Source: Roseiarcus sp963717215
GTDB taxonomy: Bacteria; Pseudomonadota; Alphaproteobacteria; Rhizobiales; Beijerinckiaceae
Direction: 5' to 3'
NCBI GenBank assembly: GCA_963717215.1
Contig: CAVQVS010000004.1
Location: 310,001 to 374,000 of the forward strand
Length of the DNA: 64,000 nucleotides
Positions 10,136-17,685 of this stretch are shown here, in pieces (the stretch's first letter is position 1; the number at the start of each line of letters is the position of its first letter). Below the pieces are notes generated by a model. The model saw nothing but the letters and a program-made list of their open reading frames with translations, was not told the origin of the DNA and did no database searches. The position numbers and the translations under genes were made by a program.

Positions 10136-10933
10136 ATGGCCCAGCGCGAAACGGTGTTTCCTGCCAGCCGGCAGGATCTATACGAGAAGTACGGTTATTC
10201 CGCCGCCGTCCGATCGGACAACCTATTGTTCGTGTCGGGTCAGGTCGGCAGCCGCCCCGATGGTTCGCCCGAACCCGATTTCGAGGCCCAGGTCCGCCTA
10301 GCCTTCGACAATCTGGAAGCCACGCTCGCAGCGGGAGGATGCACATTCGACGACATCGTCGATGTGACGTCGTTCCATACGGATCCGGAAAAGCAATGGG
10401 GCGTGTACAGGACGGTGAAACGCGAGAAGTTCCCGAAAGCCCCGTATCCAAACTGGACCGCTATTGGGGTCAACTGGCTTGCGGGCTTCGACTTCGAAAT
10501 CAAGGTGATCGCACGAGTTCCGTCTCGGGCGTCAGCGTCGGCGAGCCGCCGCAACCCTCCAACAATGTGGAATATGGCATCGCTTGGTTGGTCGCACATC
10601 AGTGTCGCCGAACCAGGCCGGCTCGCCTTCCTGTCCGGCCAGATCGCAGCGGTGCTTGACGGTAAGGACGCGCCCAAAGACCTCGCTGGCCAGGCAAAGC
10701 TAGCAACTGCCAGCCTCGCCGCCGCACTCAAGGACTTGGAGGCGTCGGCGCAAGACATTGTCATGCTGCGCGTCTACGTCGTGAATGCGACCAGGGAAAA
10801 GTTCCAGCAGGCCGTCACCCCTTTACGCGAACTGGTCGGCGACGCGATGCCCAGCATCACGACGATTGGCGTCCAGGCGCTCTTCACGCCGGAAATAGAG
10901 GTCGAGATTGAAATGGTGGTGCGTCTCCCCTAA
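10136..10933 (+). CDS. Tandem RidA-RidA (YjgF/UK114) fusion protein
   Basis: 265 residues with two RidA-type domains in one frame. Domain 1 (residues ~1-127) runs through LFVSGQVGSRPDGSPEPDFE to FEIKVIARVP. Domain 2 (~138-265) runs from NPPTMWNMASLGWSHISVAE through LAFLSGQIAAVLDG to the end. A short Ser/Ala/Arg linker joins them. RidA proteins are normally ~130 residues and form trimers that hydrolyse reactive enamine/imine intermediates. Domain 1 does not show a clear RidA-type catalytic arginine context, so imine deaminase activity is unsure. AAGGA precedes the ATG at 10136. Divergent from a TetR regulator. Confidence 0.8.
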   Translation: MAQRETVFPASRQDLYEKYGYSAAVRSDNLLFVSGQVGSRPDGSPEPDFEAQVRLAFDNLEATLAAGGCTFDDIVDVTSFHTDPEKQWGVYRTVKREKFPKAPYPNWTAIGVNWLAGFDFEIKVIARVPSRASASASRRNPPTMWNMASLGWSHISVAEPGRLAFLSGQIAAVLDGKDAPKDLAGQAKLATASLAAALKDLEASAQDIVMLRVYVVNATREKFQQAVTPLRELVGDAMPSITTIGVQALFTPEIEVEIEMVVRLP

Positions 10934-11129
10934 AGAGGGAAATACCGGTCACGGCCATCGAGCTTCGACCGGTTCTGAGCGAATGGCGATCCCGATGCCG
11001 AGCGGGCGATGAGACGATTGGCGAGCCGGGCGACAAGCCGTGAGGAACGCATGAGTTCGCCCTCAATGGTCCTGAGGACACTCTCGTGCAACTCGGCTGG
11101 CCCACACGCCTTCGCAGCCAATCGCGGCG

Positions 11130-11546
11130 ATGACCCGCGAGGACTATGACGGCTTTTGCAAGAGCCTGCCGCACGCGACGCATGTCGTGCAATGGGGCGA
11201 CGCGAGCGTGTGGAAGATCGGCGGCAAGGTCTTCGCCATCGGCGGCTGGTCCAGCGGCGAGACTTTCGCCGTCAGCTTCAAGTGCTCGAAAACGAGCTTC
11301 GAAATGTTGAGCGCATTGCCGGGGTTGCGCCCTGCGCCCTATCTCGCCTCTCGCGGACTTTTGTGGATGCAACGCATTCACGCCGGCGCGCTCGACGATC
11401 CAGGGCTTCAGGACTATCTGCGGCGAAGCTATGCTCTCGCCGCCGCCGGCTTGCCGAAGCGAACGCAACGCGCCCTTGCGTTGACAGACACAAACGGGAC
11501 ATCCGTGAACAGCCGCGCGGCGAACGGGCGACGCGGACGACGTTAG
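11130..11546 (+). CDS. MmcQ/YjbR-family protein
   Basis: 138-residue protein of the YjbR (DUF419) fold, described as DNA-binding-like with no settled function. Recognisable stretches are MTREDYDGFCKSLPHATHVV, WGDASVWKIGGKVFAI and the helical LRPAPYLASRGLLWMQRI. The C-terminal ~30 residues are basic and low in complexity. The 196 bp before it (10934-11129) hold nothing well supported. A 63-residue reverse frame (10930-11121) has a plausible helical centre but no ribosome site. Confidence 0.8.
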   Translation: MTREDYDGFCKSLPHATHVVQWGDASVWKIGGKVFAIGGWSSGETFAVSFKCSKTSFEMLSALPGLRPAPYLASRGLLWMQRIHAGALDDPGLQDYLRRSYALAAAGLPKRTQRALALTDTNGTSVNSRAANGRRGRR

Positions 11547-11561
11547 GAACGAGCGCCCGCT

Positions 11562-12542
11562 TTGACCTCGAGCACCCCTGTGACGCCTGCCGACATTCGT
11601 TCCGCTCACGCGCGAATCCGCGGCCACATTCGCCGCACGCCGCTCCTCGAGACGGCCTCGTCGCGCGCCGGCGCGCCGCCGCTGTCGCTCAAGCTTGAAT
11701 GCCTTCAGGAAACAGGTTCGTTCAAAGCGCGCGGCGCCTTCCACAATCTTCTTACCCGACCCGCATCGGCGGCCGGTTGCGCCACCGCCTCGGGCGGCAA
11801 TCACGGTGCCGCCGTCGCTTTCGCCGCCCAGAAGCTCGGCATTCGAGCCCGCGTTTTCGTGCCGGAAATCGCCTCGCCCGCGAAGATCGCGAAGATCAAG
11901 GCTTACGGCGCCGAAGCGATGATTGGCGGCGCGGCCTATGCCGAGGCGCAGGAGCGATGCGACGCCTATGTCGCCGAGAGCGGCGCCCTCCTGATTCATC
12001 CCTACGACGCCGTGGAGACGATCGCCGGCCAGGGGACGGTCGCCCTCGAGTGGGAGGAGGACCTCGAGCGACTGGGGCTTGCGAAGCTCGACACGGTCCT
12101 CATTGCGGTGGGCGGCGGTGGGTTGATCGCAGGCGTCGCCGCCTGGTTCCAAGGCCGCGTCAAGGTCGTCGGCGTCGAGCCGGAAGGTTCGCGCGCGCTT
12201 CACGCCGCGCTCGAGGCGGACAAGCCCGTCGACGTGACCGTTCAGTCGATTGCAGCGGATTCTCTTGGCGCGAAGCGGATTGGCGGACTCGATTTCGACA
12301 TCGCGAAACGCTTCGTGAGCGGCGTCGTCCTGGTCAAGGACGCCGCCATCGCAGAGGCTCAGCGCCAACTTTGGATGGACTATTCGGTCATCGCCGAACC
12401 GGGTGGGGCGGCGGCCCTCGCCGCCATCACAAGCGGCGCTTATCAGCCCGAGCCCGACGAGCGGGTCGGCGTACTGGTCTGCGGCGCCAATGCCGATCTC
12501 AATACATTCGCCAAGACGATCGCGCTCGGCGCTTTGCTTTAA
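11562..12542 (+). CDS. PLP-dependent threonine/serine dehydratase family enzyme
   Basis: Fold-type II PLP enzyme of 326 residues. The Schiff-base lysine lies in ETGSFKARGA, the cofactor phosphate loop is GGGGLIAG and the asparagine loop is SGGNHG. Such proteins deaminate threonine or serine to 2-oxo acids, and some act as serine/threonine racemases. No ACT regulatory domain follows, which argues for a catabolic rather than biosynthetic form. Start is TTG 11562 or GTG 11580; neither has a strong ribosome site. It follows the YjbR-like gene closely. Confidence 0.85.
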   Translation: MTSSTPVTPADIRSAHARIRGHIRRTPLLETASSRAGAPPLSLKLECLQETGSFKARGAFHNLLTRPASAAGCATASGGNHGAAVAFAAQKLGIRARVFVPEIASPAKIAKIKAYGAEAMIGGAAYAEAQERCDAYVAESGALLIHPYDAVETIAGQGTVALEWEEDLERLGLAKLDTVLIAVGGGGLIAGVAAWFQGRVKVVGVEPEGSRALHAALEADKPVDVTVQSIAADSLGAKRIGGLDFDIAKRFVSGVVLVKDAAIAEAQRQLWMDYSVIAEPGGAAALAAITSGAYQPEPDERVGVLVCGANADLNTFAKTIALGALL

Positions 12543-12569
12543 GATCTTCGAACTAAGGCGGCCACTTCC

Positions 12570-13514
12570 TCACGCCAACGGAAAAAACTTGGCCAGAACA
12601 TAGATCCAGACCATGAGTGTGCCGATCGAGCACAATGTCGTGAGCGAAATGGTCGCGGCGACGGTCGCCTCCTCGCAGTGGTATTCTCCGGAAAGGATGT
12701 AGACCGTCTTGGCGGTCGGAACCGCCCCGCACACGACCGCTGCAATCAAATAGAGCGGCTCGAGCCTCAGCGCGATCGAAAGGCCGAGCACGACGAGCGG
12801 CATCAGGCCGAGCTTGATCGCCGCGAGCGCAGCCGAGCGTCCAATGTTGGACCGCAGGCCCTCGATCGATACGCCAAGGCCGATGGCGAAGAGCGCGCAG
12901 GCCGTCAGCGCGTCCGCCAGGATTTGGAGATAGGCGTTGACCGGCCCCGGCATGGGAACGCCTGCCGCGGCCCAGGCGACGCCGACCAGGGTCGACAGCA
13001 CCATGGGATTGAGGATCACGTGGCGAGCGAGTTTCCCGGGCGCAAAGGCCGGTCCGCCAGGCCCATGGGGATCAAGCTCCTGCATCAGCACCGCGGCGGG
13101 GAACATGACCACCGCGACGAACACGATCGCGATCGCCGCGGGCAGCACCGCCGGAGGCCCGGAGGTCGCCTGGAGGACGGGAAGCGCGACGAAGCCGGTA
13201 TTGGTCATCGAGGCGGCCCATCCCAGCATGGCCGCCCCTGCAACCCCTTGGCGCCCGAAAGCGCGCAGCCCCGCAAAGACGATCGCGAAGCACAGCAAGG
13301 ACCCGCCGCCGAACGCAACCAGAAAGCGCCACGCCAGCAGGGATCGCGCAGGCTCGTGTGCGATCGTGACAATCAGCAGCGCCGGCATCGCGACGTTGTA
13401 GGCGAAGTGGATCAAGGCGTCGGACAGGTCGCGCGCGACATAGCCCAGGTAGCCGGCGAGCCATCCGGTCACGATCACCGCGAACACGGGCAAGATGAGA
13501 TCGGCGACTTGCAT
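12570..13514 (-). CDS. AEC-family (auxin efflux carrier-like) transporter
   Basis: 314-residue inner-membrane permease with about ten hydrophobic segments in two inverted halves, as in the Mem_trans/AEC family. It starts MQVADLILPVFAVIVTGWLA and carries the typical N-terminal phrase ALIHFAYNVAMPALL. Bacterial relatives move dicarboxylates, malonate or amino-acid-like anions; the substrate here cannot be told. Convergent with the dehydratase gene, so co-function is not implied. Complete. Confidence 0.88.
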   Translation of the reverse strand: MQVADLILPVFAVIVTGWLAGYLGYVARDLSDALIHFAYNVAMPALLIVTIAHEPARSLLAWRFLVAFGGGSLLCFAIVFAGLRAFGRQGVAGAAMLGWAASMTNTGFVALPVLQATSGPPAVLPAAIAIVFVAVVMFPAAVLMQELDPHGPGGPAFAPGKLARHVILNPMVLSTLVGVAWAAAGVPMPGPVNAYLQILADALTACALFAIGLGVSIEGLRSNIGRSAALAAIKLGLMPLVVLGLSIALRLEPLYLIAAVVCGAVPTAKTVYILSGEYHCEEATVAATISLTTLCSIGTLMVWIYVLAKFFPLA

Positions 13515-13769
13515 TGTGTCCGAGCTGAGCGCCTGGGCCAGTCCGGCACATTGCTATCGTCCTCTGGCGATGTCCACGCTGAAAGCGATCTGTGCGAAGC
13601 AGGGGCGGGGGAGAGCGTCGGCGAGGCAGCGATGCCGATCGCGAATGGCGGGACGCGCCGTCCCGCCGAGACGGAGCAAATTTCGTCCCGCTCGGGCATT
13701 GCGGCGCGGGGCGCCCGGAACTATGGTCCGCCCGCTTTCCGCCGGGGCTGTTCGAGCCTTGCGACGCAT
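13515..13769. other. Gap between AEC transporter and tRNA
   Basis: 255 bp holding the transporter's upstream region and the tRNA promoter. No gene-like frame, hairpin or repeat stands out. Confidence 0.4.
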
Positions 13770-13844
13770 TGGGGCGTAGCCAAGTGGTAAGGCAGCGGAT
13801 TTTGATTCCGCCATCCCCAGGTTCGAATCCTGGCGCCCCAGCCA
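13770..13844 (+). tRNA. tRNA-Gln (anticodon UUG)
   Basis: The cloverleaf can be drawn fully. Acceptor stem TGGGGCG pairs with CGCCCCA, the D arm contains AGTGGTAAGGC, and the anticodon stem GCGGA/TCCGC encloses loop TTTTGAT with anticodon TTG. The T arm is CCAGG-TTCGAAT-CCTGG. The discriminator is G (13841) and the CCA end is encoded (13842-13844). No integrase or attachment-site duplication was noticed beside it. Confidence 0.96.
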
Positions 13845-13943
13845 CTCCGGAATTTGCCCGCCGCCCGGCAGGGGCTATGTGTGCGCCGCCGACCGCTCGG
13901 GACCGAGTGGGCGCCTCGTTCAGAAGGGTTTCTCTGTATAGAC

Positions 13944-14150
13944 TTAGTGGTTTGACGCGCTGTGGGCGATGAGGCCGCGCAATTGCTGCTCGTTGAGGAT
14001 CCTGCCGTCGGGCAGTGTGGCGGACACGAACCCCTTCAGGATGTTGCGGAGTAGCTCCTCGGCGGCGCTGAGGAAGGCGCTCTCGGTTGCGTAGCGGTGC
14101 ATCCCGTCCCTATCCGTCTTGCGGTCGTAGCTCTCGATGATCCATTCCAT
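13944..14150 (-). CDS. Small hypothetical protein
   Basis: 68 residues beginning MEWIIESYDRKTDRDGMHRY. The ATG at 14150 follows GGGAGGCGAAAGGAT, a convincing ribosome-site region. The middle is helical and acidic/amphipathic (FLSAAEELLRNILKG). No signal peptide, membrane segment or known motif is seen. Function is unknown; coding character and ribosome site support a real gene. Confidence 0.6.
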   Translation of the reverse strand: MEWIIESYDRKTDRDGMHRYATESAFLSAAEELLRNILKGFVSATLPDGRILNEQQLRGLIAHSASNH

Positions 14151-14456
14151 CTGCGATCCTTTCGCCTCCCCCCAAGCGAAGCTCCTTAAGTGAGTTGGGC
14201 GGGCCGGGATACCTCAGGTCTGATCGGACGCACTTGTCCACGGATTTCCGCATCCGTCTCGAAGGGTTCGCTTTCCGCGCAGGGTCAGCCCTCATGAGCC
14301 TGGCTCTTGACATAAGCCTCACAGGCCTCTCTCCGGGTGCCGAGCGAGGTGAGCATCAAATGGAGATTGTGCTCTGTCCACTCGCGGATGGAGATCACGC
14401 AGCGCTGACGCGGCACTGCACGGCGCGCCTATTCCCAACCTAAGAGAAGCGATCAC
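14151..14456. other. Gap upstream of the HUMPS-family gene
   Basis: 306 bp with no firm gene. A 37-codon reverse frame (14285-14398, GTG start) encodes a natural-looking peptide ending YVKSQAHEG, but it has no ribosome site and cannot be assigned. No strong promoter motif is visible for the gene at 14457. Confidence 0.35.
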
Positions 14457-15242
14457 ATGACAAACGACGTCCCGAGCGAATCGAACCGCGTCCGCCGCCT
14501 GTTTCGCGAGCGGCTTACGTTCCAGATTTCGGTCGATACGCCCCATGCGCCGCAAGGGCTTGCGGTGGCGGAGGCCGCGCTCAAGGCCGGCACGACCATT
14601 CTGGAACTCGGCACGCCGCTCTTGAAATACGAGGGCGTGCGCAACGTCGTGCCGATCTTCCGGCAACGTTTCCCAACCGCCTTGCTGCTTGCGGACATGA
14701 AGACCATGGACGGCGGCGAAGGGGAGGCGAACGCGGTCTATGGCGGCGGCGCCAACGTCATCGATTTCCTCGCCCTTGCAGGCGAGGCGACGGCCAAGGC
14801 GGTGTGCGCGGTGCGTGATGCGTTTCGTGAGGCCGATCCGGCGATCCCGAGGCTCGCCTTCGCTGACGTCCTCGTGCCCATGCAGGGGCCGGCCGGGCAG
14901 GCGGTCCAGACAGCGAAGCGCATGCTCGACGCCGGCGTGGACGGCGTGGGCGTTCACCTGCAGTACGACGCCCGGCGGGCCGATCCCGCCTTGTTTCATG
15001 GCGGCTACCTGAACGACGTGGCGTGCGCGGTTTTCGAGAGCGTGGGCGCGAGCGCCTCCGTGCAGGTTGTGGGCGGCCTCAGCGCCGAGCAGGCCGTCGC
15101 CCTGGCGCGCAAAGGGCTGCGCGCCTTCGTCATCAGCGGCAATCTCGGGCTTGCCGACGCCAACTCGCGCTACGGTCTGCCGGGCGAGGAGATCGAACGG
15201 CACATCCGCGATTTCATCGACCAGGTATCCGCCGTTGGTTGA
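14457..15242 (+). CDS. HUMPS-family protein (hexulose-6-phosphate synthase / keto-gulonate-6-P decarboxylase-like)
   Basis: 261-residue (beta/alpha)8 barrel of the orotidine-phosphate-decarboxylase suprafamily. The catalytic D-x-K-x-x-D signature is clear in LLADMKTMDGGEGEA. The phosphate-binding side is suggested by VQVVGGLSAEQAV and FVISGNLG. Family members perform Mg-dependent aldol addition of formaldehyde to ribulose 5-phosphate (HPS) or decarboxylate 3-keto-L-gulonate 6-phosphate. No hexulose-phosphate isomerase or formaldehyde-activating gene is adjacent, so the reaction is not decided. It is about 50 residues longer than typical HPS. Confidence 0.75.
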   Translation: MTNDVPSESNRVRRLFRERLTFQISVDTPHAPQGLAVAEAALKAGTTILELGTPLLKYEGVRNVVPIFRQRFPTALLLADMKTMDGGEGEANAVYGGGANVIDFLALAGEATAKAVCAVRDAFREADPAIPRLAFADVLVPMQGPAGQAVQTAKRMLDAGVDGVGVHLQYDARRADPALFHGGYLNDVACAVFESVGASASVQVVGGLSAEQAVALARKGLRAFVISGNLGLADANSRYGLPGEEIERHIRDFIDQVSAVG

Positions 15243-15432
15243 GCGGGCCGCTCGGTTCACGCGGCGCGCTCACAGCTCGGGGGCTCAATCGGAGAGCGCC
15301 GGGCCGGATCGGCCGCGTCGTCGAAATTGCACTTGCCCCGCGAGAAGACGAACAAATTCGTCGTCTGGTGGAACCCGGGTTCAAGCCGAGAGTTGGCATT
15401 GAGCTGCGGGGCGATGTTTGAGGAGACAGCCC

Positions 15433-15951
15433 ATGACATCTCTCGCTAAATATATGTGCGCGCTCGTACTGACAGGCGGCCTCGCGACGCCGGCCTTCGC
15501 TGCCCAGGGCGATGCTGGAAGCGGCCCGACGGCCGGCACAACGGCCACGAACGACGCCGGCAGCGGACCGACTACAGGCGCGAGCGGGGATCTGGCGAAC
15601 CCAAAGCAGCAACCCAGCTCAACTGACGCGAATGCGAACACCACCGCGACAAGCACTGGAAACATGCACATAGCGCAGAAGCTGCGCGCCGATCTCGACA
15701 AGGCTGGATATACGGACATCACCATCAGACCCTCTTCATTCTTTGTCCAGGCCAAGAACTCGGAGGGCAACCCAGTGACGATGATGATTAGCCCGGATTC
15801 AGTCACGGCGCTCACAGAGGCGGCGCAGCGCTCCGAGTCCGCCAGCAACTCGCAGCATTCGGGAGACGGCAACAGCGCCGGAGTGACGCCCGGGCCGAAG
15901 TCGACCGGGGGTTCGCAGCCGGTTACGCCGGGCGGGGGCAGCAAGCCGTGA
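15433..15951 (+). CDS. Secreted small hypothetical protein
   Basis: 172 residues. A Sec signal peptide (KYMCALVLTGGLATPAFAAQ) is followed by a low-complexity Gly/Thr/Ser/Asn linker. A compact core (residues ~80-125, IAQKLRADLDKAGYTDITIR) comes next, then another low-complexity Ser/Gly/Pro tail. The core resembles small periplasmic proteins seen in Rhizobiales, without assigned function. The ATG at 15433 follows GAGGAGA. A strong terminator ends the unit at 15975-16005. Confidence 0.75.
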   Translation: MTSLAKYMCALVLTGGLATPAFAAQGDAGSGPTAGTTATNDAGSGPTTGASGDLANPKQQPSSTDANANTTATSTGNMHIAQKLRADLDKAGYTDITIRPSSFFVQAKNSEGNPVTMMISPDSVTALTEAAQRSESASNSQHSGDGNSAGVTPGPKSTGGSQPVTPGGGSKP

Positions 15952-15974
15952 CGGTTGGCGGTCGAGACTAAACG

Positions 15975-16005
15975 AAAGGGGCCCATCGGATGATGGGCCT
16001 TTCTT
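15975..16005 (+). terminator. Rho-independent terminator
   Basis: Hairpin with arms AAAGGGGCCCATC and GATGGGCCTTT around a short loop, followed by TTCTT. It lies 24 bp after the secreted-protein stop codon. The stretch 16006-16257 beyond it contains no recognisable gene. Confidence 0.8.
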
Positions 16006-16257
16006 ATACGGCGCATCGCGAGCGTGCGATTTCACAGCCAGGATTTCGGCGATTGTTATTGTGAAGTTTCATGGCGGCAAACGTTCGAGAGCCTCATTAC
16101 AATAAAAAGCCGAGCCGTCGGTTGACGGTATGAGCCGTTTGTTCGGCGACCTCGGCGCGGCCGAGGTCAAGTCGCGCTTGTTGGCCCTCTAGGACACAAT
16201 CGAACGGCCCATCCGCCATTCACCGATTAGGCGTCTTGATAGGGCGCTCGTGGCGCC

Positions 16258-16842
16258 TCACCAGGTCGAAAACTTCCCCTCCACGGCTTCGAGGAAACGG
16301 GTTCGTCGCGTGAGCGTAGTGTGATCCATGTCGTAGCCCGCAAGATAGTCGCAACGCGCGCCTGGCGCGCAATTGAGACGCATGGAGCGTTTGAGGAACC
16401 GTCGCGGCGGGTCGCCCATCAGATAGGTCGTCCAGCGTGCGCCGCCATAGGTGCAAACCGCGCCGAGCCTTTTGATGTTGTGCAGGCAAGGCGCATACGA
16501 GCCGTCGTCCTTCAAATTGAAACTGACCCCCGGCAGGAACACTTTGTCGACGAAGCCTTTAAGGATCGCCGGGAAACCCATGTTCCAGACCGGAAAGGAA
16601 AAGACGAGGGCGTCGGATTTGAGCAGGCGGTCGACATAAGGCGCGACGCGGCTTCGATTTCCGGGGACATCGTAGTAGCGGAGCCTGTCCTCTCGGGTCA
16701 TCACCGGATCGAAGCCTTCGGCGTTGAGGTCGCAATCGTCGACCTCGTGGCCGCGCGCCCGCAGCGTCTCGACAACTTTCGCGTGCACGCTGGCGCCGAA
16801 ACTCGTCTCGACCGGATGGGCGAATAGGACCAGCACGCGCAA
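16258..16842 (-). CDS. Flavodoxin-fold NAD(P)H:quinone oxidoreductase
   Basis: 194-residue FMN/FAD-dependent reductase of the MdaB/NQO1 group, performing two-electron quinone reduction. The N-terminus MRVLVLFAHPVETSFGASVH is the phosphate-binding loop of this family. Further marks are LVFSFPVWNMGFPAILKGFVDKVFLPG, given here only as its key residues Phe-Pro-Trp and Lys-Gly-Phe-Asp, and the following YGG. The start is read as TTG at 16842, supported by GGGAGA upstream; GTG two codons later is possible. Monocistronic. Confidence 0.85.
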   Translation of the reverse strand: MRVLVLFAHPVETSFGASVHAKVVETLRARGHEVDDCDLNAEGFDPVMTREDRLRYYDVPGNRSRVAPYVDRLLKSDALVFSFPVWNMGFPAILKGFVDKVFLPGVSFNLKDDGSYAPCLHNIKRLGAVCTYGGARWTTYLMGDPPRRFLKRSMRLNCAPGARCDYLAGYDMDHTTLTRRTRFLEAVEGKFSTW

Positions 16843-17242
16843 TCGTGTTCTCCCTTTTGCAATAGGCCCAGCGTATCGGTTTCGCAGCGCGGGATCTTGC
16901 TCCCCACACGCCGGCGGCTCGAGGATGGGCGATTTAATGCGCCCAATGCTTCAAACATCGTTTTTATTCCGGCAATCACAGTAACTTCACCACCGCTTTA
17001 TTGAGCAACCGAGGTTGCACAAAGTTACGACAAACAAACGCCTAGAACGATTGTGACGGCGGGAGAACAAAAGTCCAATTCGCGCTGCAGCGCACACGAT
17101 AATTTGTGACAAATCGTTGACATCGTACCGTCTAAACGTTGACCTTGGCGATCACAAAAGAGTTTTCTCGAGCAATGACATGTTGAGAACAAATTCGATT
17201 GGCATAAGATGCGTCTCGGCCAAGCGAGAAGGAACGCCGCCC
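16843..17242. promoter_or_regulatory. AT-richer regulatory-looking gap with TTGTGAC-type sites
   Basis: 400 bp without a gene and clearly AT-richer than the surroundings. The hexamer TTGTGA occurs at about 17051, in the perfect 13-bp palindrome ATTTGT-G-ACAAAT (17102-17114), and inverted near 17150. TTGACA- and TTGACC-like boxes lie nearby. It precedes the small gene at 17243 and follows the reductase start. A binding region for a Crp/Fnr-like or other dimeric regulator is possible. Confidence 0.4.
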
Positions 17243-17593
17243 ATGATCGTCCGAGAGATCGTCAGGACCTGCTCCAACCCGCACGTCGCCCGCGCGGCGG
17301 TCGCCTCGATCGGCGGTGATTTCGCCCGACGCGTTTCGCGCGACGCGGAGAAACGAAACCTGACCAGCGGCCTCTTCGCAGCCGGCCTCGTTCGCCGCTT
17401 TTCACGCGCTGCGGGCGCCCGAGACTGGGAGGGTGTCGACGAGGCCACCCGAGGCGCCGACCAGCCGATCCTTTCCGGGCTTAGGTACATCCTCGAACAC
17501 GGCGCCGAGCTGGACGAGAGCGACGCCGATCCCGACGTAGGTTGGCTTCCAGCGGCGCCATTGGCCTCCTGTTGCCAGGCCTGGCGGCATTGA
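17243..17593 (+). CDS. Hypothetical protein
   Basis: 116 residues starting MIVREIVRTCSNPHVARAAV. The ATG at 17243 follows GAAGGAACG. The central part (AVASIGGDFARRVSRDAEKR; LRYILEHGAELDE) is natural-looking and amphipathic, with no signal peptide or membrane helix. The last ~20 residues (PAAPLASCCQAWRH) look less natural and may reflect an indel near the end. Function unknown. Confidence 0.55.
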   Translation: MIVREIVRTCSNPHVARAAVASIGGDFARRVSRDAEKRNLTSGLFAAGLVRRFSRAAGARDWEGVDEATRGADQPILSGLRYILEHGAELDESDADPDVGWLPAAPLASCCQAWRH

Positions 17594-17685
17594 CGGGGCA
17601 CGCCTAAGTCCCGCTCGAATGGCTTCGCGCGTGATCGTCCGCTTGCGCTTGTGAGCGCTGTCGCGGCGGAGCACAATGCAAGCCC

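Noticed and set aside
10930..11121. 63-codon reverse frame with a helical-looking centre
   Set aside because: No ribosome site or recognised family; mentioned only in the neighbouring entry.
10884..12368. 494-codon frame opposite the dehydratase gene
   Set aside because: Overlaps the clear PLP enzyme on the other strand; low-complexity composition typical of a shadow frame.
13770..13844. tRNA-Gln as an integration site for a genomic island
   Set aside because: No integrase gene and no partial tRNA 3' duplication was seen downstream in the window.
14285..14398. 37-codon reverse frame ending YVKSQAHEG
   Set aside because: Natural-looking peptide, but GTG start without Shine-Dalgarno and no known relative; too little to call a gene.
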